Positions 43,656-53,029 of a DNA stretch of 64,000 bases are shown here, in pieces. The translations under genes and the position numbers were made by a program. Each line of letters starts with the position of its first letter. Position 1 is the first letter of the stretch. The DNA comes from Yokenella regensburgei ATCC 49455 (GTDB lineage Bacteria; Pseudomonadota; Gammaproteobacteria; Enterobacterales; Enterobacteriaceae), in the NCBI RefSeq assembly GCF_000735455.1, contig NZ_JMPS01000010.1, positions 124,001 through 188,000 on the forward strand, given 5' to 3'. The notes below the pieces were generated by a model that did no database searches, had not been told where the DNA came from, and was given only the letters and a program-made list of their open reading frames with translations.

Positions 43656-43937
43656 GTGCGATACTCGAAGATAACGCTTCATATACTTGAACTTTACATC
43701 ACCCCATTAATCTATCTGGTTTTGATTGTGTTTGGCGTGTACAAATCCTGCATTTCCAGCATAGATGAACCGGATGTAACAATTCCCATATTTAGTCACT
43801 ATCCATTTACATTCAGCCTTATTGGTATTGTTGGTCTCGCAATATGGTTTATCACCACGGTACCTCCAGAAAAGAATAGCGAAAACATTCAACCTTCCAT
43901 CATCAATAATAGCAACACAGAACATCCTCGCTCCTGA
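43656..43937 (+). CDS. Small membrane protein, uncharacterised (GTG start)
   Basis: A 93-residue frame starting at GTG 43656 with AGGTGG about 8 bases upstream. It has two hydrophobic segments (about residues 8-28, ELYITPLIYLVLIVFGVYK, and 50-67, FSLIGIVGLAIWFITTV) with a short loop and a polar Asn/Ser-rich tail. The topology, RBS and same-strand position 122 bp after the previous small gene suggest a related pair, but similarity to known proteins is not recognised. It could be a chance frame in AT-rich DNA. Confidence 0.45.
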   Translation: MRYSKITLHILELYITPLIYLVLIVFGVYKSCISSIDEPDVTIPIFSHYPFTFSLIGIVGLAIWFITTVPPEKNSENIQPSIINNSNTEHPRS

Positions 43938-44219
43938 CACACTATAAAAATTAACATTTCACGTGAGGTTTGTCCGATTATTGATAATGCAACAGGATAT
44001 TGTCTGGATCGTACCGGTATGACCAGGTAGTATCTTTTACCGAAATACCCCGCACAGTTTAGATGATTAGTCTTCAGTTTTTGAACCAGGTTGTCCTGAA
44101 ATAGTTTCGTTCTGGTTGCCGGGGGGCGGCGTCCGACCACCCCCTCTATTTTTATTTCCTCAATGTTTATTTCATGATATTCCAGTAGCGTTTTTTTAAT
44201 ACGTAATATTAACAACTAC

Positions 44220-46316
44220 TCAACGGAAGTTAATATTCCGATCGTTCGTCATGTCATATAGCTGGAATTTACGCCCAAGACTCTGACCACCATCACGCGT
44301 TAGCGGCGTCCAGCCTATACCGGCGCGGCTACGGGTTGGACTTGATGTGAACAGATCCAGCGGAATAGATACGTAAACGCCTTTGGTGAAGTCCCCTTCG
44401 CCATACTCTTCCGGAGAGGCGTTGGTTATCGTGGCATAGGCGCCGACGGCAATGCCGCTGTCGAACCATTTGATAATTTCCATGGTGCCGCCCTTATCAC
44501 CGGCCAGGTATTGCCCGACGCTGGCTTTGAGCACCACGTCCTGCGCAAACCACGGGGTCCAGTAGGCTGTCAGGTGCCCGGTCTTCACGCTGTAATCGGT
44601 GAATTTCATCATGTCCTGCGCGCTATGCCAGTCACGCTGCTTCACGTAGTTGGCGTCGATACCAAACGCCCAGTTGCTGTCGAGCGGGCGATAAAGCACT
44701 TCAGCCCCGACGCCGCCGAACATCGTTTCCAGATAGCCACCGTAAACCTGGCCGTAGAACCCGTTGCCCAGGTACTGGAAGTAGTTAGCCTGCAGGTTGT
44801 TCACATAGATATCATTACCCACATAGTCACGCACGTGAGTACGAACACGCGGCAGCGTGGAATCCTGTGGTGGGTTGGTGTAATTGAACTTATCGTAGTT
44901 ATTCGCCAGGTTAGCAAACAGACTGCCGGTGGTCAGCAGGTGGTCGGTGACCCACCAGTCGGCGGTCCCCATCACCCCGAGCTGGTACATATAGAAGTTT
45001 TCTGGCCCGCCAATAGACTGGTTAAGCACCGGATCGATATGGAAATCAACGCGAGGTTTCTCCATATACCACCCCTGCTCCGGCTTCTGCGGCACCACCG
45101 GTTCAATACGTTTTTGCGCCAGCGGCGTTTCATAGCCCAGCGGCTCACCTTCCAGATGATGACGCAGGCTGGCAACATCCGTTTCAACCGTCACCTGCGG
45201 CAGATGAAGGCGGTTTTCGGTGATGTTAATGGTGCGGATCCCTTCCGGCAGATCGTTCATGACAATCCGGTTTGCGCGCTCAATACCTTCGCGTGAATCT
45301 CGGTATTTCACCTGCTCTCCGGAAACATACAGCGTATCGCCCTGCACCTGGATTGCCGGATCGGCAAGCCCGGCGTTGTATTTCAGCTGAGTGAGCTGGT
45401 TTGCTACCACGCTGTGCTGAAGAATGGCGTCCTGCGGCTCCGGCTGGTACTTCGGTCGCAGGTTGTCGTTGTACGACGGGCGTAGATCGTTGAAATTACT
45501 ACGCAGCGTAAAGCCAAACATGAACGTGTTGCCGCGTTCGTAGCTCAGGTTAACGTCGGCCCAGTCTGTGATGCGATAAATAGCGCCGACGTTAAACTTG
45601 CTCTTCTGCTCTATTTTCCCCGCGAAGTCACGGGAGTAATCGTTACCTTCATATTCGAGTTTCAGACGCAGCGGGTGCCAGGGCGTCTGGTATTCCACAC
45701 CACCGAACAGTGCCGCCGGGCCGCGGAACATCTGGCTGCTGTCAACAGAACCCGCTTTGCGATAGCTGTTATCACGGTAGCAATAAGCATCGTCATACAC
45801 GCAGAACGGGTTTTTCACGTTACCGCTGGTGCCAAGGTAGCCCCAGCCTAGCCCAAGCGTAAAATCAAAGGGACCCCAGGCTTTGCTTGCCACCACGTAT
45901 TCCGCATCAAAGAGGCCAGTACCACCGATGTCGCGAGCCCCTGCCGCTACCTGTGGTAGCCAATAGCTCTCTTCCCACAACCGCACCTTGAGATCAAAGG
46001 CTTTATCTTTGTAGGTTTGAGAGCCAGAGAAGGCTTCCACGTTGCTGTACAACTTGGTGCGCACGTCGGTATAGCGCAGCGTGGTTTCAAGCCACGGGAA
46101 CAGCTGAATGGATGCGGAGTAGTAGCGATATTGATCGTTGTTGTGATAGTTAAGGCTCATCTCCCCTTCACGCGCCATACGCGCCGTGGGGGTTTGCAGC
46201 AGACCCACGCCGCCGAAATCCTGCTGCGATGGTCCCACCGGGTCGGGAAAGGTTTCTGCATGGCATGCCGCACTCACGCCCAGCGCCAGCAGACTGTAGA
46301 GAAATCTGGTTTTCAT
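44220..46316 (-). CDS. yjbH: YjbH-family outer-membrane exopolysaccharide protein
   Basis: A 698-residue predicted outer-membrane protein (E. coli 698) of the YmcA/YjbH/GfcD family, the last and largest gene of yjbEFGH. The signal peptide is [20 protein letters not shown], followed by [35 protein letters not shown], the family N-terminal motif. The sequence is dominated by alternating beta-strand patterns, consistent with one or two barrels. It is thought to help export an exopolysaccharide. Its start overlaps the yjbG stop by 1 base. Confidence 0.95.
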   Translation of the reverse strand: MKTRFLYSLLALGVSAACHAETFPDPVGPSQQDFGGVGLLQTPTARMAREGEMSLNYHNNDQYRYYSASIQLFPWLETTLRYTDVRTKLYSNVEAFSGSQTYKDKAFDLKVRLWEESYWLPQVAAGARDIGGTGLFDAEYVVASKAWGPFDFTLGLGWGYLGTSGNVKNPFCVYDDAYCYRDNSYRKAGSVDSSQMFRGPAALFGGVEYQTPWHPLRLKLEYEGNDYSRDFAGKIEQKSKFNVGAIYRITDWADVNLSYERGNTFMFGFTLRSNFNDLRPSYNDNLRPKYQPEPQDAILQHSVVANQLTQLKYNAGLADPAIQVQGDTLYVSGEQVKYRDSREGIERANRIVMNDLPEGIRTINITENRLHLPQVTVETDVASLRHHLEGEPLGYETPLAQKRIEPVVPQKPEQGWYMEKPRVDFHIDPVLNQSIGGPENFYMYQLGVMGTADWWVTDHLLTTGSLFANLANNYDKFNYTNPPQDSTLPRVRTHVRDYVGNDIYVNNLQANYFQYLGNGFYGQVYGGYLETMFGGVGAEVLYRPLDSNWAFGIDANYVKQRDWHSAQDMMKFTDYSVKTGHLTAYWTPWFAQDVVLKASVGQYLAGDKGGTMEIIKWFDSGIAVGAYATITNASPEEYGEGDFTKGVYVSIPLDLFTSSPTRSRAGIGWTPLTRDGGQSLGRKFQLYDMTNDRNINFR

Positions 46317-47059
46317 TATTCAGGTATCCGCTGTGCGAGGGTGTGAAGTATTTCGGCGTTGAGTTCGTCGTACTTATTCGTCCAGAGCGAACTGGCAAAC
46401 CCTACGAAAATCACGCTACCGGGCGCAGGCTCGATGTGACGCCTGTTCCAGTACGCCACGGGAGCTTTCTCACTTCTGCCATCAGGATAAATGACCCATG
46501 CATAGCTACGATCGGCACCGCTCAACAGTTCCTGAGTATCGAGATAGCTCGCCACGTCGCGGCCGGGAGTGAACGGTTGTTGACCAGGATGGCTTATCAG
46601 ACCGAAGAGACGAACCGTTGTGGGTTCACGGCCCACCCACAGGGTGTAATCCCCCGCAAGCGGCGGGTTCGCTCGCGGCACCAGGCGGACGCGGTCAGGA
46701 TCAAGATTTACCATCTGCCTTCCGGTGACGTTCAGCGCCTGCACTTGTTGGCGCAGCGTGTTGATAACCGCCGCATCGTCATCATCCTCATCAACGGCCA
46801 GCGCGCTCAGACGACCGAGCAGCGCCTGCTGTGCCTCACGGGCTTTGAGCGTAGCCTGACGCTCGCTGATAACCGCTCCCGGCCACCAGCTTTCGGCAAG
46901 CCAGGGCTGGCCCACCACATCGGCCAGTCGTTCAACGTTGGGGAGCATTTTCGCAGTCGGGCTACCGTTCTGGTAAATCTCAACCTTACCGGCCGCCAGA
47001 ACAGGTAGCGGAGCGACGATGAGTACCAGAAAGGCGGCAATGGATAAGCGTTTCATCAT
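46316..47059 (-). CDS. yjbG: Exopolysaccharide-operon periplasmic protein YjbG
   Basis: A 247-residue exported protein (E. coli 245) with signal peptide [23 protein letters not shown]. It contains a capsule-biosynthesis GfcC-like domain ([27 protein letters not shown]-like segments, [32 protein letters not shown]). GfcC homologues have a beta-grasp fold related to Wza partner domains. It starts within the yjbF stop (ATGA overlap, 47056-47059), and yjbH follows at once. It probably acts with YjbF and YjbH in polysaccharide secretion. Confidence 0.93.
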   Translation of the reverse strand: MMKRLSIAAFLVLIVAPLPVLAAGKVEIYQNGSPTAKMLPNVERLADVVGQPWLAESWWPGAVISERQATLKAREAQQALLGRLSALAVDEDDDDAAVINTLRQQVQALNVTGRQMVNLDPDRVRLVPRANPPLAGDYTLWVGREPTTVRLFGLISHPGQQPFTPGRDVASYLDTQELLSGADRSYAWVIYPDGRSEKAPVAYWNRRHIEPAPGSVIFVGFASSLWTNKYDELNAEILHTLAQRIPE

Positions 47060-47691
47060 TTCGCCGCCTTAATCAGTTGAGTTTTAACCGGGAAGTAATC
47101 TGCACCGAGGTACTGCTCGGACTGGCGAATCTGCCCTTCGGCATCCACCCAGAATCGGTTGTGCCAGCGGGTCTGATCGGTGGTAACCGCTTCATCCAGA
47201 ACCCGAACATTCGTCGTTTCCCCGGCAAGCGTCACCGTATCGTGGCCGGTCCAGCGGAAGGTGGAGCGTGCGATGGCGTAGCGGACTTTCCCGTATTCGG
47301 TCCAGCCCATCGTGCGGGTCCAGGCCGCGCCATCAACTATCTGATTCGGTTTCATCAGCGGGTCTGCCTGCACATTAGAGACTTCAAGCAGGTTGTCGCC
47401 CCTGAGCAGGGTTTTAACCAGGCGGCCGTGTTGTGTCACCAGAGTGGCACGATCCTGCGTCACCCATTTCTGCTGCCCGTTTTCTGAGAAAGCGAGCACC
47501 ACAAATAGCTGCGGGCCGTTGTTGAGCCGCATATACTGACTGGCATACGGCATGTTGTGAATTTCATCTTGTGAGAGCTGTACGCCTGGGGCACCGAAAA
47601 CGCTTTCCCAAAGCGATTTCCCCAGACCTCGGTTATGGGCTGAGCATGCCTGAAGCAGCAGGCAAAGCAGGATAATGGACGTTCGCTGCAC
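47056..47691 (-). CDS. yjbF: Exopolysaccharide-operon lipoprotein YjbF
   Basis: A 211-residue predicted lipoprotein (E. coli 212) of the GfcB/YmcC family. I chose the GTG at 47691 because GGAG lies 7 bases upstream and the product starts directly with a lipoprotein signal peptide (VQRTSIILLCLLLQACS, lipobox LLQAC); the frame extending to 47721 runs into the preceding hairpin. The mature protein has the family pattern LEVSNVQADPL, STFRWTGHDTVTLAGET and WVDAEGQIRQSEQYLGADYFPV. It follows yjbE with a terminator-like hairpin between. Confidence 0.93.
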   Translation of the reverse strand: MQRTSIILLCLLLQACSAHNRGLGKSLWESVFGAPGVQLSQDEIHNMPYASQYMRLNNGPQLFVVLAFSENGQQKWVTQDRATLVTQHGRLVKTLLRGDNLLEVSNVQADPLMKPNQIVDGAAWTRTMGWTEYGKVRYAIARSTFRWTGHDTVTLAGETTNVRVLDEAVTTDQTRWHNRFWVDAEGQIRQSEQYLGADYFPVKTQLIKAAK

Positions 47692-47715
47692 GACGCTTCT
47701 CCAAAGGGGAAAAAT

Positions 47716-47735
47716 AACCACACCGAAGTGTGGTT
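47716..47735 (-). terminator. Intercistronic terminator-like hairpin between yjbE and yjbF
   Basis: AACCACAC, loop CGAA, GTGTGGTT: a perfect 8-bp stem, followed on the - strand by ATTTTT. It lies 16 bp past the yjbE stop and 24 bp before the yjbF start, so it may let yjbE be expressed above yjbFGH. Confidence 0.7.
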
Positions 47736-47751
47736 AGCATTAAGGCACTCC

Positions 47752-47994
47752 CTAGCGAGTGCTGGTGGTTGTGGTCGTTGTGGTTCCAGTGCTGGAGCCA
47801 TTGCCGCCACCGGTTGCAGACAGCGCAGCCCCCACGGCAGAGCCGACGGTGCTGGCGCTGGTTGCGGTCGAGCTTCCCGCAGAGACCGATGTGGCAGCCG
47901 TACCCGCTGCTTCACCCGTTTCTACAGGTGCGGCGTAAGCTGAAGCGGCCGCAAGCGTAGATATGGCAAAAATGCCATACAGGATTTTCTTCAT
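47752..47994 (-). CDS. yjbE: Small exported protein YjbE
   Basis: An 80-residue protein (E. coli 80), first gene of yjbEFGH. The signal peptide [21 protein letters not shown] is followed by a low-complexity mature part rich in Ala, Gly, Ser and Thr ([36 protein letters not shown]). It is made for export, and its role in the exopolysaccharide system is unknown. The operon is known in E. coli to be controlled by the Rcs phosphorelay, and two RcsB-like boxes lie upstream here. Confidence 0.93.
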   Translation of the reverse strand: MKKILYGIFAISTLAAASAYAAPVETGEAAGTAATSVSAGSSTATSASTVGSAVGAALSATGGGNGSSTGTTTTTTTSTR

Positions 47995-48376
47995 AACAAT
48001 GTCCCTTCAATGAATGAATGGAGATATACCTGAAATAAACAGGCGGGGTCGAGTATACACAACTAATACCAGCGAATTACGTCACGGAGAATAAACGAGA
48101 GTGTTTTAGGAATACTGGCGAGAAATATGAATGGATTAAATTAAATATACATGCATGATAATTATCAATAAGATAGCGCAATACAATATAAAGATAATCC
48201 TAATTATTCAGCCATTATAAAAATAGCATTAAGGCTTTTTAGGATAATCCTGATTACTCTCTATAGCGATGATGAAATAGGCCATCCAACGCATTCAGAC
48301 AATAGAGCCTGGCATTGTTGTGGCTTTATTAATGAAAGGTGAATAATCGAATAATTCGAGACAGGTAGAAAAAGAA
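47995..48376. promoter_or_regulatory. yjbE upstream region with RcsB-like boxes
   Basis: This AT-rich gap between yjbE and the pgi terminator holds two sequences like the RcsAB box (about TAAGAATAATCCTA): AAAGATAATCCTAA (within 48189-48204) and TTAGGATAATCCTGA (48239-48253), about 200 and 250 bp upstream of yjbE. Rcs control of yjbEFGH is established in E. coli. The distance is longer than usual for a directly activating site. No gene is seen here. Confidence 0.5.
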
Positions 48377-48402
48377 AAGGCATCGCCGGATGGCGATGCC
48401 TT
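48377..48402 (-). terminator. Terminator of pgi
   Basis: On the - strand AAGGCATCGCC, 4-base loop, GGCGATGCCTT, then TTCTTTTTC. The 11-bp stem begins six bases past the pgi stop. Confidence 0.92.
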
Positions 48403-48408
48403 AATGAC

Positions 48409-50058
48409 TTAACTGCGCCAGGCTTTATAACGGTTGATCAAACCGTTTGTGGAGCTGTCGTGGCTGTTGATGTTTTTATCATCACTCAGCTCCGGCAGAA
48501 TGCGGTTGGCAAGTTGCTTACCAAGCTCAACGCCCCACTGGTCGAAGGTGAAGATGTTCAGGATTGCGCCCTGAGTGAAGATCTTGTGCTCATACAGTGC
48601 AATCAGTGCACCGAGGCTGAACGGGGTGATTTCACGCAGCAGAATGGAGTTGGTCGGGCGGTTGCCTTCGAACACTTTGAACGGTACCACGTAGTCCAGC
48701 GTTGCCGGGTCTTTACCCTGGTCACGATATTCCTGCTCAACCATTTCACGGGATTTACCAAACGCCAGCGCTTCGGTCTGTGCGAAGAAGTTAGACAACA
48801 GCTTCGGATGGTGGTCGGACAGCGGGTTGTGGCTGATGGCCGGGGCGATGAAATCGCACGGAACGATTTTGGTGCCCTGGTGGATCAGCTGATAGAACGC
48901 GTGCTGACCGTTGGTACCCGGCTCGCCCCAGATGATTGGGCCAGTCTGGTGATCAACTTTGTTGCCGTTACGGTCAACGTACTTACCGTTGGACTCCATG
49001 TTGCCCTGCTGGAAGTACGCCGCGAAACGGTGCATGTACTGGTCGTACGGCAGAATGGCTTCTGTTTCGGTACCAAAGAAGTTGTTGTACCAGATCCCCA
49101 CCAGCGCCAGCAGTACCGGCAGGTTTTTCTCAGGTGCGGTGGTGGAGAAGTGTTTGTCCATCGCATGTGCGCCGGACAGCAGCTGCACGAAGTTGTCGAA
49201 GCCAACGGACAGGATGATGGACAGGCCGATAGCGGACCACAGAGAGTAACGGCCGCCTACCCAATCCCAGAACTCAAACATGTTGGCGGTATCAATACCG
49301 AACTCGCCCACGGCTTTACCGTTGGTGGAAAGCGCTGCGAAGTGTTTCGCTACGTGTTTGTTGTCACCTGCGGTGCTCATGAACCAGTCGCGCGCGCTAT
49401 GGGCGTTGGTCATGGTTTCCTGGGTGGTGAAGGTCTTGGAGGCAACCAGGAACAGGGTGGTTTCCGGGTTCACTTTCTTCAGCACTTCGGCGATGTGGGT
49501 GCCATCGACGTTGGAAACAAAGTGCATGTTGAGATGGTTTTTGTACGGACGCAGCGCTTCGGTCACCATGAACGGGCCGAGGTCAGAACCACCGATACCG
49601 ATGTTCACCACATCAGTGATGGCTTTGCCGGTGTAGCCTTTCCAGCTACCGGAGATGATGGCTTCAGAGAAGTGCTTCATCTTTTCCAGTACGGCGTTCA
49701 CTTCCGGCATGACGTCTTTGCCGTCAACCAGAATCGGCGTGTTGCTACGGTTACGCAGCGCGACGTGCAGCACGGCACGGTCTTCGGTGCGGTTGATTTT
49801 TTCGCCGGAGAACATGGACTTAATGGCACCCGCCAGGTCCGTCTCTTTCGCCAGATCCTGCAGGAGGTTCAGGGTCTCCTGAGTGATGCGGTTTTTGGAG
49901 AAATCCACCAGCATCTGATCGTCAAACGTCGCGGAAAACTTAGCGAAACGATCGTTATCTTTCGCGAAGAGTTCCGCGATCGTAACGTCTTTCATTTCGT
50001 CGTAGTGTTTTTGTAGTGCCTGCCAGGCGGAAGTCTGCGTTGGGTTGATATTTTTCAT
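48409..50058 (-). CDS. pgi: Glucose-6-phosphate isomerase
   Basis: A 549-residue cytoplasmic enzyme (E. coli 549) interconverting glucose 6-phosphate and fructose 6-phosphate. The start at 50058 ([23 protein letters not shown]) gives the E. coli length; the frame extended to 50118 is not conserved. Signature segments include [29 protein letters not shown], the catalytic-Glu segment [20 protein letters not shown] and the C-terminal GLINRYKAW with the catalytic Lys upstream. It is divergent from lysC. Confidence 0.98.
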   Translation of the reverse strand: MKNINPTQTSAWQALQKHYDEMKDVTIAELFAKDNDRFAKFSATFDDQMLVDFSKNRITQETLNLLQDLAKETDLAGAIKSMFSGEKINRTEDRAVLHVALRNRSNTPILVDGKDVMPEVNAVLEKMKHFSEAIISGSWKGYTGKAITDVVNIGIGGSDLGPFMVTEALRPYKNHLNMHFVSNVDGTHIAEVLKKVNPETTLFLVASKTFTTQETMTNAHSARDWFMSTAGDNKHVAKHFAALSTNGKAVGEFGIDTANMFEFWDWVGGRYSLWSAIGLSIILSVGFDNFVQLLSGAHAMDKHFSTTAPEKNLPVLLALVGIWYNNFFGTETEAILPYDQYMHRFAAYFQQGNMESNGKYVDRNGNKVDHQTGPIIWGEPGTNGQHAFYQLIHQGTKIVPCDFIAPAISHNPLSDHHPKLLSNFFAQTEALAFGKSREMVEQEYRDQGKDPATLDYVVPFKVFEGNRPTNSILLREITPFSLGALIALYEHKIFTQGAILNIFTFDQWGVELGKQLANRILPELSDDKNINSHDSSTNGLINRYKAWRS

Positions 50059-50237
50059 AGCAATACTCTTCTGAATTGAGAATTGTGACTTCGGTCGATT
50101 GTAGCGCCTGCCGGGCAAAATTGTGATGGTTTTTCAGATTGAGGGCAAAAGTGGCTAAAAATCGGCAGGAAAACCCAATGTTATAAGCCGTATTACTGAA
50201 TGTGATGGCGGCATGAAAAATCCGCATAACCCCAGCG

Positions 50238-50266
50238 TTGACAGCGCAGCGCTCAGCTTTTATTTA
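50238..50266 (+). promoter_or_regulatory. lysC promoter
   Basis: A consensus -35 TTGACA (50238-50243) and a -10 TATTTA (50261-50266) are separated by 17 bp. Transcription would start near 50273, immediately before the 124-bp palindromic element, about 200 nt upstream of the lysC start. Confidence 0.7.
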
Positions 50267-50274
50267 TGGATACG

Positions 50275-50398
50275 TACCCAATGGATTTCGAGTTGCATTG
50301 AGGCGGCAAGTCCAGGAATCCCAGGAGCATAGATAACTATGTGACTGGGGTGAGTGGACGCAGCCAACAAAAATGCAGCTTGAAAGACGACGGGGATA
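50275..50398. repeat. 124-bp imperfect palindromic element in the lysC leader
   Basis: The ends are imperfect inverted repeats (TACCC...TTTCGAGTTGCAT at the left; ATGCAGCTTGAAAG...GGGGATA at the right). The centre is a hairpin, CATAG (50329-50333), ATAA, CTATG (50338-50342), extended by CCC/GGG pairs. From memory the sequence resembles a palindromic repeat found many times in enterobacterial chromosomes (of the Ypal/MITE kind). It has no coding capacity. It occupies the place where a lysine riboswitch would be expected. Confidence 0.7.
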
Positions 50399-50474
50399 GC
50401 ACGTGCGCTTGGCTCGGTTACCGGTTTGCCCTTGTGCCATGGTCGCTTTTCATTTTTCCTGACACGAGGTTGTT

Positions 50475-51824
50475 ATGACGAATTTAGTTGTCGCCAAATT
50501 CGGCGGTACCAGCGTTGCTGACTACGACGCAATGAGCCGGAGTGCGGACGTAGTCCTGGCCGATCCCAATGCCCGCCTGGTTGTCCTCTCAGCCTCTGCC
50601 GGAGTCACAAATCTGCTGGTCGCCCTGGCGGAAGGTCTGGAAACCACCGAGCGCTTCGCCAGGCTTGATGCCATTCGTAAAGTTCAGTTCGATATTCTTG
50701 AACGCCTGCGCCATCCGAACGTGATCCGCGAGGAGATTGAGCGCCTGCTGGAAAACCTCACCACCCTTGCGGAAGCGGCATCGCTCGCCTCTTCCGCCGC
50801 GCTGACGGATGAGCTGGTGAGCCACGGCGAACTGATGTCCACGCTGTTGTTTGTTGAAATCCTGCGCGAGCGGGGTATCGTCGCCCAGTGGTTTGACGCT
50901 CGCAAAGTCATGCGTACCAACGATCGCTTTGGTCGTGCAGAGCCGGATATCGCTTCCCTGGCGGAGCTCTGCACGCTGCAACTGGCACCGCGTCTTGAAG
51001 AGGGGCTGGTTATCACCCAGGGGTTCATCGGTAGCGAAGCCAAAGGCCGCACCACTACCCTTGGGCGCGGTGGTAGTGACTACACGGCCGCGCTGCTGGG
51101 TGAAGCACTGCAGGCTTCCCGCGTTGATATCTGGACCGATGTCCCGGGGATCTACACCACTGATCCACGCATCGTACCCGCTGCACAGCGCATCCCGGAG
51201 ATCGCCTTCGGCGAGGCGGCCGAGATGGCCACCTTCGGCGCAAAAGTCCTGCATCCGGCAACGCTGCTGCCTGCGGTGCGTTGCGGAATTCCGGTCTTTG
51301 TCGGCTCGAGTAAAGATCCGAAAGCGGGCGGCACGCTGGTGTGCAACGAAATCGAAAACCCGCCGCTGTTCCGCGCCCTCGCGCTGCGCCGTAACCAGAC
51401 GCTGTTGACGCTGCACAGCCTGAACATGCTGCATTCCCGTGGCTTCCTTGCCGAGGTATTTGGCATTCTGGCGCGACACAGCATTTCGGTCGACCTGATT
51501 ACCACCTCTGAGGTCAGTATTGCACTGACGCTCGACACTACAGGTTCTACCTCCACCGGCGATACGCTGCTGACTCAGGCGCTGCTGACCGAGCTGTCGT
51601 CGCTGTGCCGGGTTGAGGTGGAAGAAGGGTTAGCGCTGGTCGCACTGATTGGCAACAACCTCTCCAAAGCCTGTGGCGTTGGTAAAGAGGTCTTCGGGGT
51701 GCTGGAGCCGTTCAATATCCGTATGATTTGCTACGGTGCCTCCAGCTACAATCTGTGCTTCCTGGTGCCGGGCAGCGATGCCGAACAGGTCGTGCAAAAA
51801 CTGCATCATAATTTGTTTGAATAA
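50475..51824 (+). CDS. lysC: Lysine-sensitive aspartokinase III
   Basis: A 449-residue cytoplasmic kinase (E. coli 449) that phosphorylates aspartate, the first step toward lysine, threonine and methionine. The N-terminal motif VVAKFGGTSV, the catalytic segment TLGRGGSDYTAALLGEAL and the C-terminal pair of ACT domains (from about 300: LHSLNMLHSRGFLAEVFGILARHSISVDLITTSEVSIALTLD) are intact, so lysine feedback on the enzyme should remain. GACACGAGGTTGTT precedes the ATG as in E. coli. The leader seems to lack the usual L-box riboswitch. Confidence 0.98.
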   Translation: MTNLVVAKFGGTSVADYDAMSRSADVVLADPNARLVVLSASAGVTNLLVALAEGLETTERFARLDAIRKVQFDILERLRHPNVIREEIERLLENLTTLAEAASLASSAALTDELVSHGELMSTLLFVEILRERGIVAQWFDARKVMRTNDRFGRAEPDIASLAELCTLQLAPRLEEGLVITQGFIGSEAKGRTTTLGRGGSDYTAALLGEALQASRVDIWTDVPGIYTTDPRIVPAAQRIPEIAFGEAAEMATFGAKVLHPATLLPAVRCGIPVFVGSSKDPKAGGTLVCNEIENPPLFRALALRRNQTLLTLHSLNMLHSRGFLAEVFGILARHSISVDLITTSEVSIALTLDTTGSTSTGDTLLTQALLTELSSLCRVEVEEGLALVALIGNNLSKACGVGKEVFGVLEPFNIRMICYGASSYNLCFLVPGSDAEQVVQKLHHNLFE

Positions 51825-51840
51825 TCGCCCCGCAGACATA

Positions 51841-51871
51841 CACTGAAGCCCCCTGTCAGGAGGCTTCAGTG
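51841..51871 (+). promoter_or_regulatory. Hairpin enclosing the yjbD ribosome-binding site
   Basis: CACTGAAGCC (51841-51850) pairs perfectly with GGCTTCAGTG (51862-51871). The Shine-Dalgarno AGGAGG (51858-51863) spans the loop and stem, and the yjbD ATG begins at 51872. There is no U-tract, so a translational role or a weak lysC terminator are both possible. Confidence 0.55.
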
Positions 51872-52144
51872 ATGGCAACACCACGACTTACCCAGAAAGA
51901 CATGACCGAAAGCGAGCAGCGAGAGCTGAAAACGCTGCTCGACCGCGCACGCATTGCCCATGGACGGCCGCTCAGCAACGCCGAAACCAATCACGTTAAG
52001 AAAGAGTACATCGACAAGCTGATGGCACAGCGTGAAGCTGAAGCGAAAAAGGCCCGCAAGTTGAAGAAAATGCAGGCTTATAAACCAGATAGTGAAGCAT
52101 CGTTTTCCTGGTCGGCGAATACACCGACCCGCGGAAGGCGCTGA
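51872..52144 (+). CDS. yjbD: YjbD, DUF3811-family small basic protein
   Basis: A 90-residue, highly charged cytoplasmic protein (E. coli 90) of the DUF3811 family. The start at 51872 (MATPRLTQKDMTESEQRELKTLLDRARIAHGRPLSN) has AGGAGG 8 bases upstream. The middle is a Lys/Glu/Ala-rich helix (VKKEYIDKLMAQREAEAKKARKLKKMQ) and the tail SFSWSANTPTRGRR is nearly invariant. Its function is unknown. It lies 47 bp after lysC on the same strand and ends immediately against the stop of convergent rluF. Confidence 0.93.
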   Translation: MATPRLTQKDMTESEQRELKTLLDRARIAHGRPLSNAETNHVKKEYIDKLMAQREAEAKKARKLKKMQAYKPDSEASFSWSANTPTRGRR

Positions 52145-53029
52145 TTAGCGCCCTTTCTTCTTACGCCCTGGGGCGGTAAAGCGTTTACGGTTTGCCATTT
52201 CTGCGGGCGTTTTGGCCATGCTTTTTCCGCTGCTGCTGGCAGGTTTTTTCGCCGCCCCAGCCGGAGTTTTAGGCTTTGCCTTCGGTTTTGCTTTCGGTTT
52301 GGCCTCCGACGATGAATCTTCGATAAGCTTAAAAAGCTCGATCAGTTCATCACCGGTTAAATCACGCCACTCGCCCAGCGGGATCCCACTCAGACTAACG
52401 TTCATGATGCGCGTACGTTCAAGCTTCGTCACATCATAGCCGAAGTGCTCACACATACGGCGGATCTGGCGGTTTAAGCCCTGCACCAGCGTAATTCGAA
52501 ACGCAAACGGCGCCTCTTTTTTGACCTTACACTTCCTGGTGACGGTCCCCAGAATCGGCACACCTGCGCCCATACCGCGAATGAATTCGTCGGTGACCGG
52601 CTTATTGACCGTGACGATGTACTCTTTCTCGTGGTCGTTACCGGCACGCAGAATTTTGTTAACCAGGTCGCCATGGTTGGTAAGGAAAATCAGACCCTGC
52701 GAGTCTTTATCAAGACGGCCAATCGGGAAGATACGGCTGCTGTGGTTAACGAAGTCGACGATGTTATCTCTCTCACCGTCTTCGGTGGTGCTGACAATCC
52801 CCACCGGTTTGTTCAACGCGATAAACACGAGGTCTTCTTCATTGCGGGGCTCGATAAGCTGACCGTTGACCTTCACCACGTCGCCTGCCACCACCTGATC
52901 GCCAATGGTGGCGCGTTTACCGTTGATAAACACGTTCCCCTGTTCGATGTAACGGTCGGCTTCACGACGCGAGCAAACTCCGCTTTCGCTAATGTATTTG
53001 TTTAATCGGGTTGATTGAGCTGGCAGCAT
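52145..53029 (-). CDS. rluF: 23S rRNA pseudouridine synthase RluF
   Basis: A 294-residue RsuA-family enzyme (E. coli 290) that makes pseudouridine 2604 in 23S rRNA (and U35 of tRNA-Tyr in E. coli). The S4 RNA-binding domain ([32 protein letters not shown]) occupies about residues 8-65; the catalytic Asp is in [20 protein letters not shown]. The C-terminal tail is low-complexity Lys/Pro/Ala ([21 protein letters not shown]), slightly longer than in E. coli. The start at 53029 follows an AGGAGA-type site; the extension to 53113 is not conserved. Confidence 0.96.
   Translation of the reverse strand: MLPAQSTRLNKYISESGVCSRREADRYIEQGNVFINGKRATIGDQVVAGDVVKVNGQLIEPRNEEDLVFIALNKPVGIVSTTEDGERDNIVDFVNHSSRIFPIGRLDKDSQGLIFLTNHGDLVNKILRAGNDHEKEYIVTVNKPVTDEFIRGMGAGVPILGTVTRKCKVKKEAPFAFRITLVQGLNRQIRRMCEHFGYDVTKLERTRIMNVSLSGIPLGEWRDLTGDELIELFKLIEDSSSEAKPKAKPKAKPKTPAGAAKKPASSSGKSMAKTPAEMANRKRFTAPGRKKKGR

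Noticed and set aside
43889-44215. A 108-codon - strand frame just after yjbH
   Set aside because: No Shine-Dalgarno near its first start, no recognisable domain, and it overlaps the better-supported small membrane gene. Kept out, though a decayed gene cannot be excluded.
48460-50016. A 518-codon open frame on the + strand
   Set aside because: Antisense to pgi throughout, with no ribosome-binding site or recognisable domain.
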